A stretch of 64,000 nucleotides of DNA from assembly GCF_030272615.1 (NCBI RefSeq), contig NW_026728924.1:250001-314000 (forward strand). Reading direction: 5' to 3'. The notes under the pieces are model-generated. The model was not told the origin of the DNA. It worked only from the letters and a program-made list of their open reading frames with translations, and ran no database searches. Source of the DNA: Cryptomeria japonica (lineage: Eukaryota; Streptophyta; Pinopsida; Cupressales; Cupressaceae). Below are positions 11,143 to 21,939 of this stretch, one piece after another (within the stretch, counting starts at the first letter, position 1; each line of letters opens with the position of its first letter). A program made the translations under genes and the position numbers.

Positions 11143-12529
11143 AGTAAGTTTTGATACTAAAAGCAAAGTACAGATGCCAATATCTAACAAGATGAGAGGG
11201 GGGGGGGGTGAATCATACAAACTTAATCTTCCATAAAATCAACAAATTCAACCTCGGTAACTTATACTTCAGCAATATAACCAAAACTGCTAAACATACT
11301 AACTCATGAACACATAATCATCATAACACATATAACACCAGATTTAACGTGGAAACCCAAATAGGGAAACACCAGTATGGGATTTCAGACCCACTAAGAA
11401 ATATACTCTTCTAGAGTATGCTTGGTTAAAAGCAAATCCTATTAAACATTACAAACATATTAGTAGATGTGACCTGGTTAAGGGATTTCCCTCAGATCTG
11501 TTAGGATCTTCACTTTGTTAGAAGTGACCTTGTCAAAGGATTTCAATCACTCATTTAGAATGTTACCTTGCTAGAGGGTTTATAAATAAGACTGCTAAGT
11601 CCACTCGGTTAAGAGATTTTCTGTCACTTACAAAATAACAGTAATAAAAATATATCTGCAACTTCACATCTAAAATGCTAAAGCAGATTCTTATTTGCTC
11701 AAAACAATCTAGTCATAGGACTTATTTTGTCCCTCTACTGGGCTCTCTACTTTGTTATTCAAATAGGTCTTCAAGCTTCTGTGCTCGGTAATCACTATGT
11801 AGCATCCTTGTGCTTACACTTGCCCGCATACATTGTTTATCAATAATTCCTTATTTATAAACAATTGCTAACCACTTAATCTCCTTGATCACATTTCCCA
11901 TGATCAATCTTAGCCATCTGATCTTCAATCTTGACTAGGTTCAATGTATCCTTTGATCTGAAAATGTTTTACCTCGCCTAGGGACTTGCATTCCTTTCTT
12001 GGAACTTGCACAAGGTTATTGCGGTTCAATCTGAGTTGTAGATCTTCCTGCCGATTTTCCTTTGCCATAGATCCTTAACAAACTTCATGCGTGGCATACC
12101 AATCATTTATATATCTCCAGCTAATCATTGTCCTTCATTAATTAATTCTTTTATCCATCCACTATGATCTGTCATAACTCAGTTGCAACTCGGTAAATAC
12201 TAAACTTTACTCGGTAGACATTCTGCCTTCATTAACCGATATCGATAACCTTAGGGTTTACCGACTAGGTTCTTTGAATAACTTATTCCTCCTCTTATTC
12301 ATCACATTCTTTCTGTGTCTTTTACCGACATCTTAATTCTCTTCAAATCAATCTTCTCAAGATATGGCAACATCATACTGAATCAGATAATCAATTTCTT
12401 GACGTCAATGACAAAATAATGTTATAAAGATAGTTATCATCCTTCTTCAGTTATATCAATAATCTTCAACAACCTTCTCAATATCCTTACTGAATATCAA
12501 TAATCTTTCTTTCTATTGAAATGTCAACA
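11143..12529 (-). repeat. 3' LTR of copia element 2, with internal deletion
   Basis: 1387 bp. Compared with the partner LTR it lacks the 112 bases corresponding to 18359-18470; that segment has a counterpart in copia element 1, so the loss happened here. An 11-base G run at 11198-11208 corresponds to eight G in the partner. Confidence 0.9.
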
Positions 12530-12541
12530 ATCTCTCCCTTT
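12530..12541 (-). other. Polypurine tract of copia element 2
   Basis: On the minus strand AAAGGGAGAGAT is directly followed by the LTR start TGTTGAC. Confidence 0.85.
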
Positions 12542-12987
12542 GGCATTGATGGAAAAATGAACTTTTAAATGGTAATACCAACAAGATATTCAAATTGATT
12601 CAGATTCAGATTGTTGTTAGACTTCTCCTGTTATCCTTTTGTTGTTAAAATCTTCTGGAGTCTTCTCCCTTTTTCATTAGGCTTCTGAGCTGTTGTCTTG
12701 CATTTAGTCTTCTCCATTTTTGCAATCTCCTCCCCCTATCATTAGTCTTCTGTTATCTTCATCATTTGGGATTTTACCATTTAGTCTTCTCCCCCTTTGA
12801 CAACAATACCAAAAAAAGTAAAAGAACTAAATCATGATTTCTTCCTCTGTGAAGTGATTTGCCTTGCTATGTATCATCTCAGTCTTGGTCAGAGCAACTT
12901 GTCTTTATTCACTATTTCTTGCACAACTTTAGAAAACCTTCTAAAGTGCGTAAATCAACATCAATCCACACATAATATTCTGTAGAT
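12542..12987 (-). other. 3' untranslated region of copia element 2
   Basis: Lies between the polyprotein end and the PPT and contains several CTTCTCC-type repeats on the plus strand. No gene is supported. Confidence 0.55.
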
Positions 12988-13680
12988 TTATCGATTTGAT
13001 GCTTTCACCGAACTCTGCCAGTGAGTAGAAGATAGGGGTAGGACCCCTAACTTTCTTCTGAGATACTCAAAAGTGTTCCTTGGCAATGGCTTTGTGAAGA
13101 TGTCTGCTAATTGCTCCTTTGAACTGATATATTCCTGCACAACTTTCTTCTCTTGAACTTCATCTTTGAGATAATGATACTTTATAGATATATGCTTTGT
13201 CTTAGAGTGCATTACTGGATTCTTTGAAATGTTAATGGCACTAGTATTATCACAGAATATAGTTACTAGCTCAGTACCTTTCTCATTTATACCTTCTAAC
13301 AGTTGTTTGATCCATGCTATATTGGTACAATTCAATGCTGCAACAACATATTTAGCTTGTGCTGTTGACTGTGAGATACATCCTTATTTCTTGCTAAGCC
13401 AACTTACTAGTCTTTCTCCTAAAAAGAAAGCTCCACCACTTGTGCTTTTCCTGTCATCAATGTTGTCTGCCCAATCAGCATCAGTATAAACTTTTAAATA
13501 AAAATCATTTCTCTTTTCATATACTAAGCCATAATCTTCAGTGCCTCTCGGGTATCTGAAAATTCTCTTGATTGTTGTCATATGTGTTTCTTTGGGATCT
13601 GTAGAGAATCTTGCAACAATACCTACTACATGTGCTATATCCGGTCTACTATGCACAACATATTGCAACTTTCCAATCAT
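12988..13680 (-). pseudogene. Copia RNase H, catalytic Glu lost
   Basis: It starts MIGKLQYVVHSRPD and has the first catalytic Asp (DADWAD) and the third (CDNTSAI). The motif that normally reads EAEY is QAKY here, so the catalytic Glu is missing. A TAA at 13386-13384 interrupts just upstream. The C-terminal DIFTKPLPRNTFEYLR block is intact. Elements 1 and 2 have lost different catalytic residues of the same domain. Confidence 0.85.
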
Positions 13681-13686
13681 AGATCA

Positions 13687-14865
13687 TTAAAGTGTCTCAT
13701 CAACAGATGCAAATTCATCATTCTTTGATAGATTATAGTTAGTAGTCATAGGAGTACTTATTGGTTTAGAATCCTCCATTCCAAATTTCTTCAAGATTTC
13801 CTTTATGTACTTGAATTGAGTAATGAAAATCTCATCTTTCATTTGCAGTATCTGTAAACCTATAAAATACTTTATCTCACCGATTAGTGACATCTCAAAT
13901 TCTTTGCACATTTCATTACCAAAGTTCTTGCATAGAGAGTCATTTCCACAAAAAATAATATCATCAACAAATATGGCTGAGATCAGTATTCCATTGTTCT
14001 CATCATTCTTCATGTACATATTGTTGTTTTCACTTGTTCTTATAAAACCAATCTTGATTAAGTAAGAGTGTTGTCTCTCATACAATGCTCTAGGTGCTTG
14101 TTTCAGACCATATAAAGCTTTGTTTAGTTTACATACCTGATCTTTACTCCTGTCTTCAACAAATCCTTCAGGTTGTTCTATATAAACTTCTTCTTCTAGT
14201 ATACCATTCAAAAATGCAGATTTAACATCCATTTGATATACCTTGAAATTTTTGAAAGCAGCATATGCCAACAATGTTCTTACTCCCTCAAGTCTAGTCA
14301 TGGGTGCAAAGGTCTCACCATAATCTATTCCTTCTTCTTGAGCATAACCTTTGCAAACTAGTCTTGCTTTGTTGTGAATGACCTCACCTTTTTCATTTAA
14401 CTTGTTTATGAAAATCCACTTTGTACCGATTACTTTTTTGTCCTTCGGTCTTGGGATCAGTGTCCATGTGTCATTCTTCTTGATTTGATCAATCTCTTCT
14501 ATCATAACATTTACCATATCTTCACTGTTAAATGCCTCTTTCACTATTCTCGGTTCAAATTCAGATATTAGACATGTGTTTTGTCTCAGTTTGTTCCTTG
14601 TCATCACTGGATCATCCTTATCTCCTATAATCTGACTTGATGCATGATGTCTTCTGACATATTTGGCTAATATAGGCTCAGTAGGTTCTGTATGATCTTC
14701 TTCATCACTCGATAACTGGACATTATCTTCATTTTTTTCAGCAACTTTCTCGGTAGGACTTCTCGGTTGAACATAAACAAATTCTTCATAATCTTTTGGT
14801 TCTTTGGAATTTCCTTCATCATTTCTTTCTGCAAATTCATCAATTTTCACATTTGCACTTTCCAC
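13687..14865 (-). pseudogene. Copia reverse transcriptase, best preserved part of element 2
   Basis: A 392-codon open stretch with the complete RVT_2 set: [60 protein letters not shown] and the FVDD catalytic box. The usual Trp after APRA is Leu. The two stops in the parallel segment of element 1 are absent. It ends in adjacent TAA and TGA codons at 13689-13684. Confidence 0.9.
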
Positions 14866-14867
14866 TA

Positions 14868-16142
14868 TTTTATTAGATGATTTGATCAGACATTTAAATG
14901 CTTTACTTCTAGAAGAATAACCAAGAAATGTTCCTTCTTCACTTTTCTAATCAAACTTTCCATTTCTGTCATCTTTGTGAACATAGCATCTACTTCCACA
15001 GATTTTAAAATAACTTACATTAGGTTTCTTGTCATACCAGATCTCATATGGTGTCTTCATAGTTCCTTTCTTCAGTTGAACTCGGTTCAGGGTGTAAACT
15101 GCAATGTTGATTGCTTCTCTCCAAAATATTTGAGGTACCCTTTGTTCTATCATCAGGGTTCGGGCACAATCTACAATTGATTTGTTTCTTCTCTCAGCTA
15201 TCACATTTTACTGAGGTGTTCTCGATGTAGACACTTGCCTTTTATACCATGATCATTGCAGAATAAGTTAAATTCAGTAGAAGTGAATTCTCCTCCTCTA
15301 TCAGAACTAAGACATTTCAGCTGTCTTCCTGTTTCATTTTCAACTCTTGCCTTGTACCATTTAAACATTTGAAAAGCTTCTAATTTTTCTTTTAAAAACA
15401 TAATTGACATCATTCTTGAGTAATCATCCACAAATAATATGAAACATTTATCACCATAATAACTTTGAACTTTCATGGGACCACAAAGATCAGTGTGTAC
15501 TAGATCTAAAATTCCTTTAGAAGTGTAGGACTTACTTGTAAAGCTTGATCTTGTCATCTTACCCATTTGATATCCTCGACACATAGCATTCTCAGGCTTT
15601 TCCAGACTCGGTAGACCTCTTACTCGGTGCTTCTTACTTATTTTGGTCAGATTATCAAAATTTAGATGACAAAATCTTTTATGCCATAACCAGGTATCAT
15701 CCATCTTTGCATAAAGACACTTGTTCCGAGTTGAGTCAAGATGAAATGTATTACTTTTTGTTTGTGTCCCGTTAGCAACTAACTTTCCATGCTTGTCATG
15801 AACTTTGACAATTCCTTTCTGAAATTCTATTCGATATCCTATATTGTTTAGCTATGCTACACTCAACACATTGTATTTCAAACCTTCAACCTAGTATACA
15901 TCATCACATTTAGCATTGTCAGGAAGTGTTATAGATCCTTTACCTTTCACCGAACATGGTGCATCATTACCAAATCTTACATAGCCTCCATCATAGCCTT
16001 CTAATTTAACAAATTTGTGTTTATCACCTGTCATATGATGTGAGCATCCACTATCTATGATCCAAGAATCATTATTATTTATGTGAGATATTAGGGATTT
16101 TTCTTCATACCTTTCTTCATCAGATCCATCTTTAATAGCCAC
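14868..16142 (-). pseudogene. Copia protease and integrase, frameshifted
   Basis: The protease site IIDSGCSHHM is intact. The GAG-pre-integrase site (LWHKRFCH, then CRGY where Cys is expected) has lost its last Cys. The integrase core has HTDLCGP and SDRGGEF. A one-base deletion near 15243 moves the catalytic-Glu segment (IAERRNKS) into another frame starting near 15204. A TAA also lies just before that segment. The following TPYEIWYDKK keeps the Trp mutated in element 1. A TAG at 14949-14947 ends the block. Confidence 0.85.
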
Positions 16143-16349
16143 ATAAACAACTTCCTTTGTATCAGTTTCATCACATTTGTCATCATTGGATTCCTCATCA
16201 GCTACTAGACATGTCTTTCTATCTCTCCTTCTGAAGTCTTAGTGTCCTCTGTATTGGTTGTCTTTCTGCCTGTTATCTTGGTATTCTCTCTTTTCATTAG
16301 ATTCTTTTTCAGGGCAGTTAGAAGCCATATGTCCTATCTTATCACAATT

Positions 16350-17204
16350 TTAACATTTTAAAGGTAGCTTTCCTTTATACTTACCTTTTCCTCTTGGTAA
16401 CCTTCTAGCTAATAATGCTTCAAACTCTTCTTGCTTCTTGATTTCCTCATAAAGTTTGTCCACTTCTTCTATGTTCTTACAAAATATTTCACTTGCTCCA
16501 CTGTGATTTCCTTCAGAGTACTTACTCATTCTATCATTGTAATCATCAGATTCACCAATATGAAAAGAACAGAATGCAGATTTTACTTTATTTACCGAAG
16601 ACCCACTGTTATCAAAATTACTTAACTCAAATGCATGTAGCTTACCAATAGTAGCATCCAAAGAAACTGACATGTTAGGTACAAACCTCAATTCATTGAT
16701 TGCAGAGACTCGAATAGCATAAGCAGGTAGAAGGGTTCTCAACAACTTACTTGTTATATCCTTTTCTTCAACAGTTCCTCCTGCTTCTTTAATTTGATTG
16801 ACAATCTCCTTTAGCCTTGTATTGTATGGGGTTATGTTCTCACCTTCATTCATTCTCATGGATTCAAGTTGTCCTCTTAGACTATCTACTTTTTCTCTTT
16901 GAACATGTTCATCACCGCCATACACAGATATGAGCTTAGTCCACATTGCTTTTGCATCATTACAGCCTTCTAGATCATTAAACTCTGAGTCGGTCAATGG
17001 TGATGTTTTTTCAATCATAGCTTGAATATGTTCTTTCTTTTATTTTATCTCTTCCAAGGTCATTGGATTGGTGCTCGGTGCAATATAATCATTCTCCAGA
17101 TAATATGTTGCATATTCTCTAATTCCTGATAAATGCAACTTCATCTATTTCTGCCATGTGGAGAAACTTGACTTGTTCTGCTTCGATGCATCCCTTTTAT
17201 ACAT
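16350..17204 (-). pseudogene. Copia gag, zinc knuckle interrupted
   Basis: Homologous to the element 1 gag: FSTWQK near the start, LRGQLESMRM, ITPYNTRLKEI. TAG at 17147-17145 and TAA at 17042-17040 break the N-terminal third. The last break is inside the CCHC knuckle: the first Cys is present, but the Phe codon after it is TAA (16352-16350). Past the stop the knuckle continues with NCDKIGH. Elements 1 and 2 are thus both damaged in the knuckle, by different changes. Confidence 0.85.
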
Positions 17205-17254
17205 CTTTGGATCTTTACCTCAAGTACTTTTAAACATTTCTTTTGGAGTCCAAA

Positions 17255-17266
17255 GCTCTGATACCA
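17255..17266 (-). other. Primer-binding site, initiator tRNA-Met type
   Basis: On the minus strand TGGTATCAGAGC, the canonical plant copia PBS, two bases after the 5' LTR. Confidence 0.9.
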
Positions 17267-17268
17267 AT

Positions 17269-18724
17269 TGTAAGTTTTGATACTAAAAGTAAACTACATA
17301 TGCCAATAGCTAACAAGATGAGAGGGGGGGGTGAATCATACAAACTTAATATTCCATAAAATCAACAAATTCAACCTCAGTAACTTATACTTCAGCAATA
17401 TAACCAAAACTGCTAAACATGCTAACTCATGAACACATAATCATCATAACACATATAACACCAAATTTCGGACCCACTAAGAAATATACTCTTCTAGAGT
17501 ATGCTTGATTAAAAGCAAATCCTATTAAAGATTACAAACACATTGCTAGATGTGACCCAGTTAAGGGATTTCCCTCAGATCTATTAGGGTCTTCACTTTG
17601 TTAGAAGTGACCTTGTCAAAGGATTTCAAACACTCATTTAGAATGTTACCTTGCTAGAGGGTTTACAAATAAGACTGTTAAGTCCATTCGGTTAAGAGAT
17701 TTTCTGTCACTTACAAAATAACAGTAATAAAAATATATCTGCAACTTCACATCTAAAATGCTAAAGCAGATTCTTATTTGCTCAAAACAATCTAGTCATA
17801 GGACTTATCCTATCCCTCTACTGGGCTCTCTACTTTGTTATTCAAATAGGTCTTCAAGCTTCTGTGCTCGGTAATCACTATGTAGCATCCCTGTGCTTAC
17901 ACTTGCCCGCATACATTGTTTATCAACAATTCCTTATTTATAAATAATTGCTAACCGCTTGATCTCCTTGATCACATTTCCCATGATCAATCTTAGCCAT
18001 CAGATCTTCAATCTTGACTAGGTTCAATGTATCCTTCGATATGAAAATGTTTTACCTCACCTAGGGACTTGCATTCCTTTCTTGGAACTTGCACAAGGTT
18101 ATTGCAGTTCAATCTGAGCTGTAGATCTTCCTGCTGATTTTCCTTTGCCATAGATCCTTAACAAACTTCATGCGCGACATACCAATCATTTATATATCTC
18201 CAATTAATCATTGTCCTTCATTAAATAATGCTTTTATCCATCCAATGCGATCTGTCATAACTCGGTTTCAACTCAGTAAATACTAAACTTTACTCGGTAG
18301 ATATTCCGCCTTCATTAACCGATATCAATAACCTTAGGGTTTACCGACTAGGTTCTTTGCTCGATGACATAGTATAGTATTAACCTTACAATCAACAACA
18401 TATGTAGGATATCAAAACAATATAAACATCATGATCTCATCATTGTCTAACTTGGTAATAGTTTCCCATTGAATAACTTATTCCTCCTCTTATTCATCAC
18501 ATTCTTTCTGTGTCTTTTACTGACATCTTAATTCTCTTCAAATCAATCTTCTCAAGATATGGCAACATCATACTGAATCAGATAATCAATTTCTTGAAAT
18601 CAATGACAAAATAATGTTATAAAGATAGTTATCACCCTTCTTCAGTTATATCAATAATCTTCAACAACCTTCTCAATATCCTTACTGAATATCAACAATC
18701 TTTCTTTCTATTGAAATGCCAACA
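17269..18724 (-). repeat. 5' LTR of copia element 2, with small deletion
   Basis: 1456 bp. On the minus strand it starts TGTTGGC and ends in TTACA. It lacks about 42 bases present in the partner LTR at about 11340-11381; the break is near 17464 with ATTTC microhomology. Its TATA box is at 17935-17942. Confidence 0.92.
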
Positions 18725-18829
18725 ATCAATAGTTAAATAGACCATGTATGTAAACATGACTACTTAATACTATCTCTAATAAATATTCATTTAAAATAAA
18801 ATGCACTATGAACTTACAAGTTGAGTCTT

Positions 18830-19797
18830 ACGAATATATTGTCAGTGTATGATCCATGAACCTCCTCGTCTCTACCATGCAAGGAATTTCTAGGGTGTGC
18901 TCTAGTCTCTATCATCTCATGTGGGACATCGGTCATATCATGGACCTCATAATCACATGTGTCAATGATATGATCAACAATCTATCCAAGAGGACCTAGG
19001 CATATGTGTTTGCACATAGTATAAGTATGTGGCACACAAAAATATGGAACTGAGGAGGATGTGTTAGTGCCACCTAATCCTCTACTAGCATCAAGTTCAT
19101 GTGGTTTAGCTAGTCTCACGGTCTAAGAAACCAAAGGCCACTCAAAGAGTGAATAGCTGATATAGTATGTGACATTGCCTTTGTAATAATATTTGGAGGT
19201 TGTACTACTCGAACTGCCATAGGTCTATCATGGAGCATACCTCCACCCACGCCTTGGAAATGTTTCACGTTGAAGTAGTTGACATACTTACCTAAAACAA
19301 ACTCAAGATATAATTTTTTAATTAAATAAAAGGGCACATCAAGATTGTTGTTGGGTGATCTATCAAAAACCATCCACCAATGATCCTAGAAGTTATTTTG
19401 GATATCATCATTCACACACCATTTTATGAAAAGCTTTGGTTTCTTAACATCAATGGTCTATCCAGTGCATAGATTAACAAATAGGATGACTATTTCGTCT
19501 TTTCATATTTTGAGGTTCTTCACCTCGTCATAGGACAACCCATATGGATATTGTTCCCTCATGGAATCTCACCACAAAAGAACTACATTGTGCTCAGTGG
19601 TAAGGGTTATGATATTAGACGTTATTGAATGTAATGTAGATATCATCAAGGATAAATGAGGGATCATACTATACACCTCAAAAAAGCTCCTCAACTAATC
19701 AAAATTTTGACCAGTTAAATCATGAATTGAGGGGGGATTTGGTAGTGTAGAGTTTGGTAGTTTTGGCAGTTCTAGGTTTTCATTATTATCAACCATA
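18830..19797 (-). pseudogene. Unidentified protein-coding remnant
   Basis: From an ATG at about 19797 the minus strand reads as protein-like sequence (starting MVDNNENLELPKLPN) with a few stops to about 19116. The best open part is 19373-19116, with VPFYLIKKLYLEF and KYVNYFNVKHFQ. A second protein-like frame follows at 19115-18830 (SSVPYFCVPHTYTMCK, then VHDMTDVPHEMIETRAH). I do not recognise the family. The minus-strand exon-like block at 10881-10949 may belong to the same gene, split by copia element 2. A transposase or a host gene are both possible. Confidence 0.35.
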
Positions 19798-19800
19798 TTA

Positions 19801-20039
19801 CCTGATTAAAGTTGAAAATTTATATAATTAACAAAATTTAAACAACAAAGTGTATTTCCAATAAAAAAACCTAATTTATAACTAAAAAATGGAAAAACAA
19901 ATAAAAAATACAAATGAATGATAAAAAACAAAGAAATACAAAAAAAATCATACTTGAGGGTGATAAGTTATTAGAATTTGTTGTGGCAATCTGATATCTG
20001 ATAATTTTGGATTTCATATAACTATCAAAATTAAAACTC
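19801..20039. other. AT-rich spacer, nothing recognised
   Basis: A short A-rich stretch between the unidentified minus-strand remnant and the first recognisable LINE codons. Confidence 0.5.
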
Positions 20040-20049
20040 ATCTAGACTA

Positions 20050-21240
20050 GCCTTCTTGAAAGAATTGAAAGAAAATTGGCAGGATGGAAAGGTGTTCTTC
20101 TCAATAGTGCAAGCAAGCTTTAGCTACTAAAGGCTTCTCTTCAAAGCTCTATTATTTATATCTCTATTCCACATTTCAGTGTCTTGGGCTAAGAAATTGG
20201 ACCAAATCCAAAGAAGATTCCTCTTGTCAGGAGATGAGAAAAAGAATAGAATGTCTCTGATTGATTGGGAAAAGGTGTGTCATAATAAGAGATCTGGTGG
20301 CCTTGATATTTGTGACTCCTCCTCCTTTAACACTGCACTCACGACTAAAATTGGTTGGAGGCTCATTTTTTAAGATGGTGACTGGTCTTCTATCATGAAT
20401 TCCAAGTACCTTCATAGAAGGGATAATACTCCTTTCTATCCCCTCTGGATTTTTCAAAGGGATCACATATTTGGAACAATTTATTAAAATCTAAAGATAT
20501 TCATTTGAAAGGTGTCTTGTGGCAAATTGGTAATGGTAGAAGGGTGAGACCATGGAAAGACACTTGGGATTCCTCTTCCCTATTGGAATTTCATAAGATC
20601 TACGATTCTATTGAGGATATTTTGATGACTAGATTTGGTGTCCTAGTGTGTGATTATTGGTTTCCTAGCTCCTCCCTTCCCCAATGAAGCCTAGATTCGA
20701 TTGACTTCGACCCTCTATTGAGAAATGCAAATTTATAACTCCTCAAGACTATCAATAATGTTATGTTTTCTAGATTGGAGTAAGGTGATAGACTAGTTTG
20801 GACTCCTTCCAAGGATGGGAAGTACAAGGTTCGATCAGTTTTGAAATAGTTTCTCCTTGCCCCCTTTCCTAATTTAACCTGATGATCCTATGGAAATCCA
20901 GTATGATCCCCAAAGTGTGTTTCTTTTGGTGGACTACATGTCATGGTAGAATCCTTACTATTTATAATCTAAGAAAATGTGGCTTCCAGTTTGTTAATAG
21001 TTGTGTGTTGTGTGAGAAGGACGAAGAGAGAATTAATTACATCATGTTCCACTGTGATTTCTCTTGGACTATTAGAGAAAGGATTTCCAATCTCTTTTTT
21101 ACTAATTGGATTTTTCTTGAAGAACTCGTGTATTGCGTTCAAGATGGTTTGCCCACTCAAATCACCTCCTTATTAAAGAGCTTTGGTGGAAGGCTCTTTT
21201 CCACTCAAGATGGTGCTTGTGGAAAGAAAGGTATAACAAA
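20050..21240 (+). pseudogene. LINE ORF2 C-terminal region with zf-RVT
   Basis: Readable pieces are LAGWKGVLLNSASK, KLDQIQRRFLLSG, then MSLIDWEKVCHNKRSGGLDI, all matching the post-catalytic region of plant LINE reverse transcriptases; LINE C has the parallel KLEKIQRRFLWTG and NWEVVCKPKYMGGLGI. Next come KGVLWQIGNGRRVRPWKDTW and a zf-RVT domain (VCFFWWTTCHGRILTIYNL, then C-x2-C and a final His/Cys). Several frameshifts are evident. No catalytic FADD box is present in the retained part. Confidence 0.7.
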
Positions 21241-21484
21241 TTTTTAGGGATAGAAAGTGTTGTTGGGAGGTTCTTGTCAAGTTACCATTAACTCCAATGT
21301 CAAGATAAACCTGTTTAGCTTTGGTAAAAGCACACATTGCCCCCCCCCCCCCCCCCCGCCCCTCCCCCTCTAAACTAGATTAACAAATTGCCAAATTTTA
21401 GGGCTTAATTGAATGTTTGGCTAGATTCACAGTCCCTCCTATTGGATTATTAAATTCAATCAAATGCCCCCCACCCCCCCTCAC

Positions 21485-21900
21485 GAACTTGGTTGGTTGA
21501 AGCTAAATTTTGATGGCTCATCTAAAGGCAACCCAAGTCGGGTGGGTGTGGGTGTTGTTGTTCATGACCATAGAGGCAATGTCTTGCTGGCTTACATGGC
21601 CAACTAGGCAAATAAAACCTTAAGAGTTGCCAAGGTGGTCGCCATTTACTATGGACTATCTATCATTAATGAGAGAGAGAGTACTACAAAATATTTGTTG
21701 AGGGTGACTCCAAAAATAAAATCCTTTTTCTTAAAAATGAAGCAACCCTAGATTGGAAATATGAAGGTTTGGTGGAAAAATACAAATACCTGTTTCGTGG
21801 TTTAGCCACGTCGACCTAAACCACACAAGGAGAGAAGGTAATAAGGTCCATGGATAGGGTGGTGTCCTTAGGTCCATTGTTTGAGAATTTAAAAATTTAG
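21485..21900 (+). pseudogene. LINE RNase H remnant
   Basis: WLKLNFDGSSKGNPSRVG, then VVVHDHRGNVLLAY, match the start of the RVT_3-type RNase H of plant LINEs, with the first catalytic Asp in NFDGS. Later motifs are degraded by stops. An 18-base C run at 21340-21357 lies upstream. Confidence 0.65.
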
Positions 21901-21939
21901 ATGAATCCTTGTGATCTCTTAGATTTGGTTCGACTGGTG

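Larger units (their letters stand above)
12988..17204 (-). pseudogene. Copia gag-pol polyprotein with many stops and one frameshift
   Basis: The start codon is at 17204-17202 (MYKRDA, as in element 1). Reading down the minus strand, gag, protease, integrase, reverse transcriptase and RNase H are all present. Stops fall at 17147, 17042, 16352, 15893, 14949, 13689 and 13386, among others. A one-base deletion near 15243, just before the catalytic Glu of integrase, shifts the frame. The end reads through LGVLPLSSTHW to a stop at 12988. Confidence 0.9.
11143..18724 (-). mobile_element. Ty1/Copia LTR retrotransposon, second copy, reversed
   Basis: It has LTRs at 11143-12529 and 17269-18724, a PPT next to the left LTR and a PBS next to the right one, so it reads on the minus strand. 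ATCAA lies outside both ends (11138-11142 and 18725-18729), a perfect 5-bp duplication. The first base of the left LTR copy is A instead of T. Coding sequence is close to copia element 1, but the LTRs differ, so it is a sister subfamily. About 165 aligned LTR bases show roughly seven substitutions, suggesting a younger insertion than element 1, yet its coding region is more broken. Confidence 0.94.
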
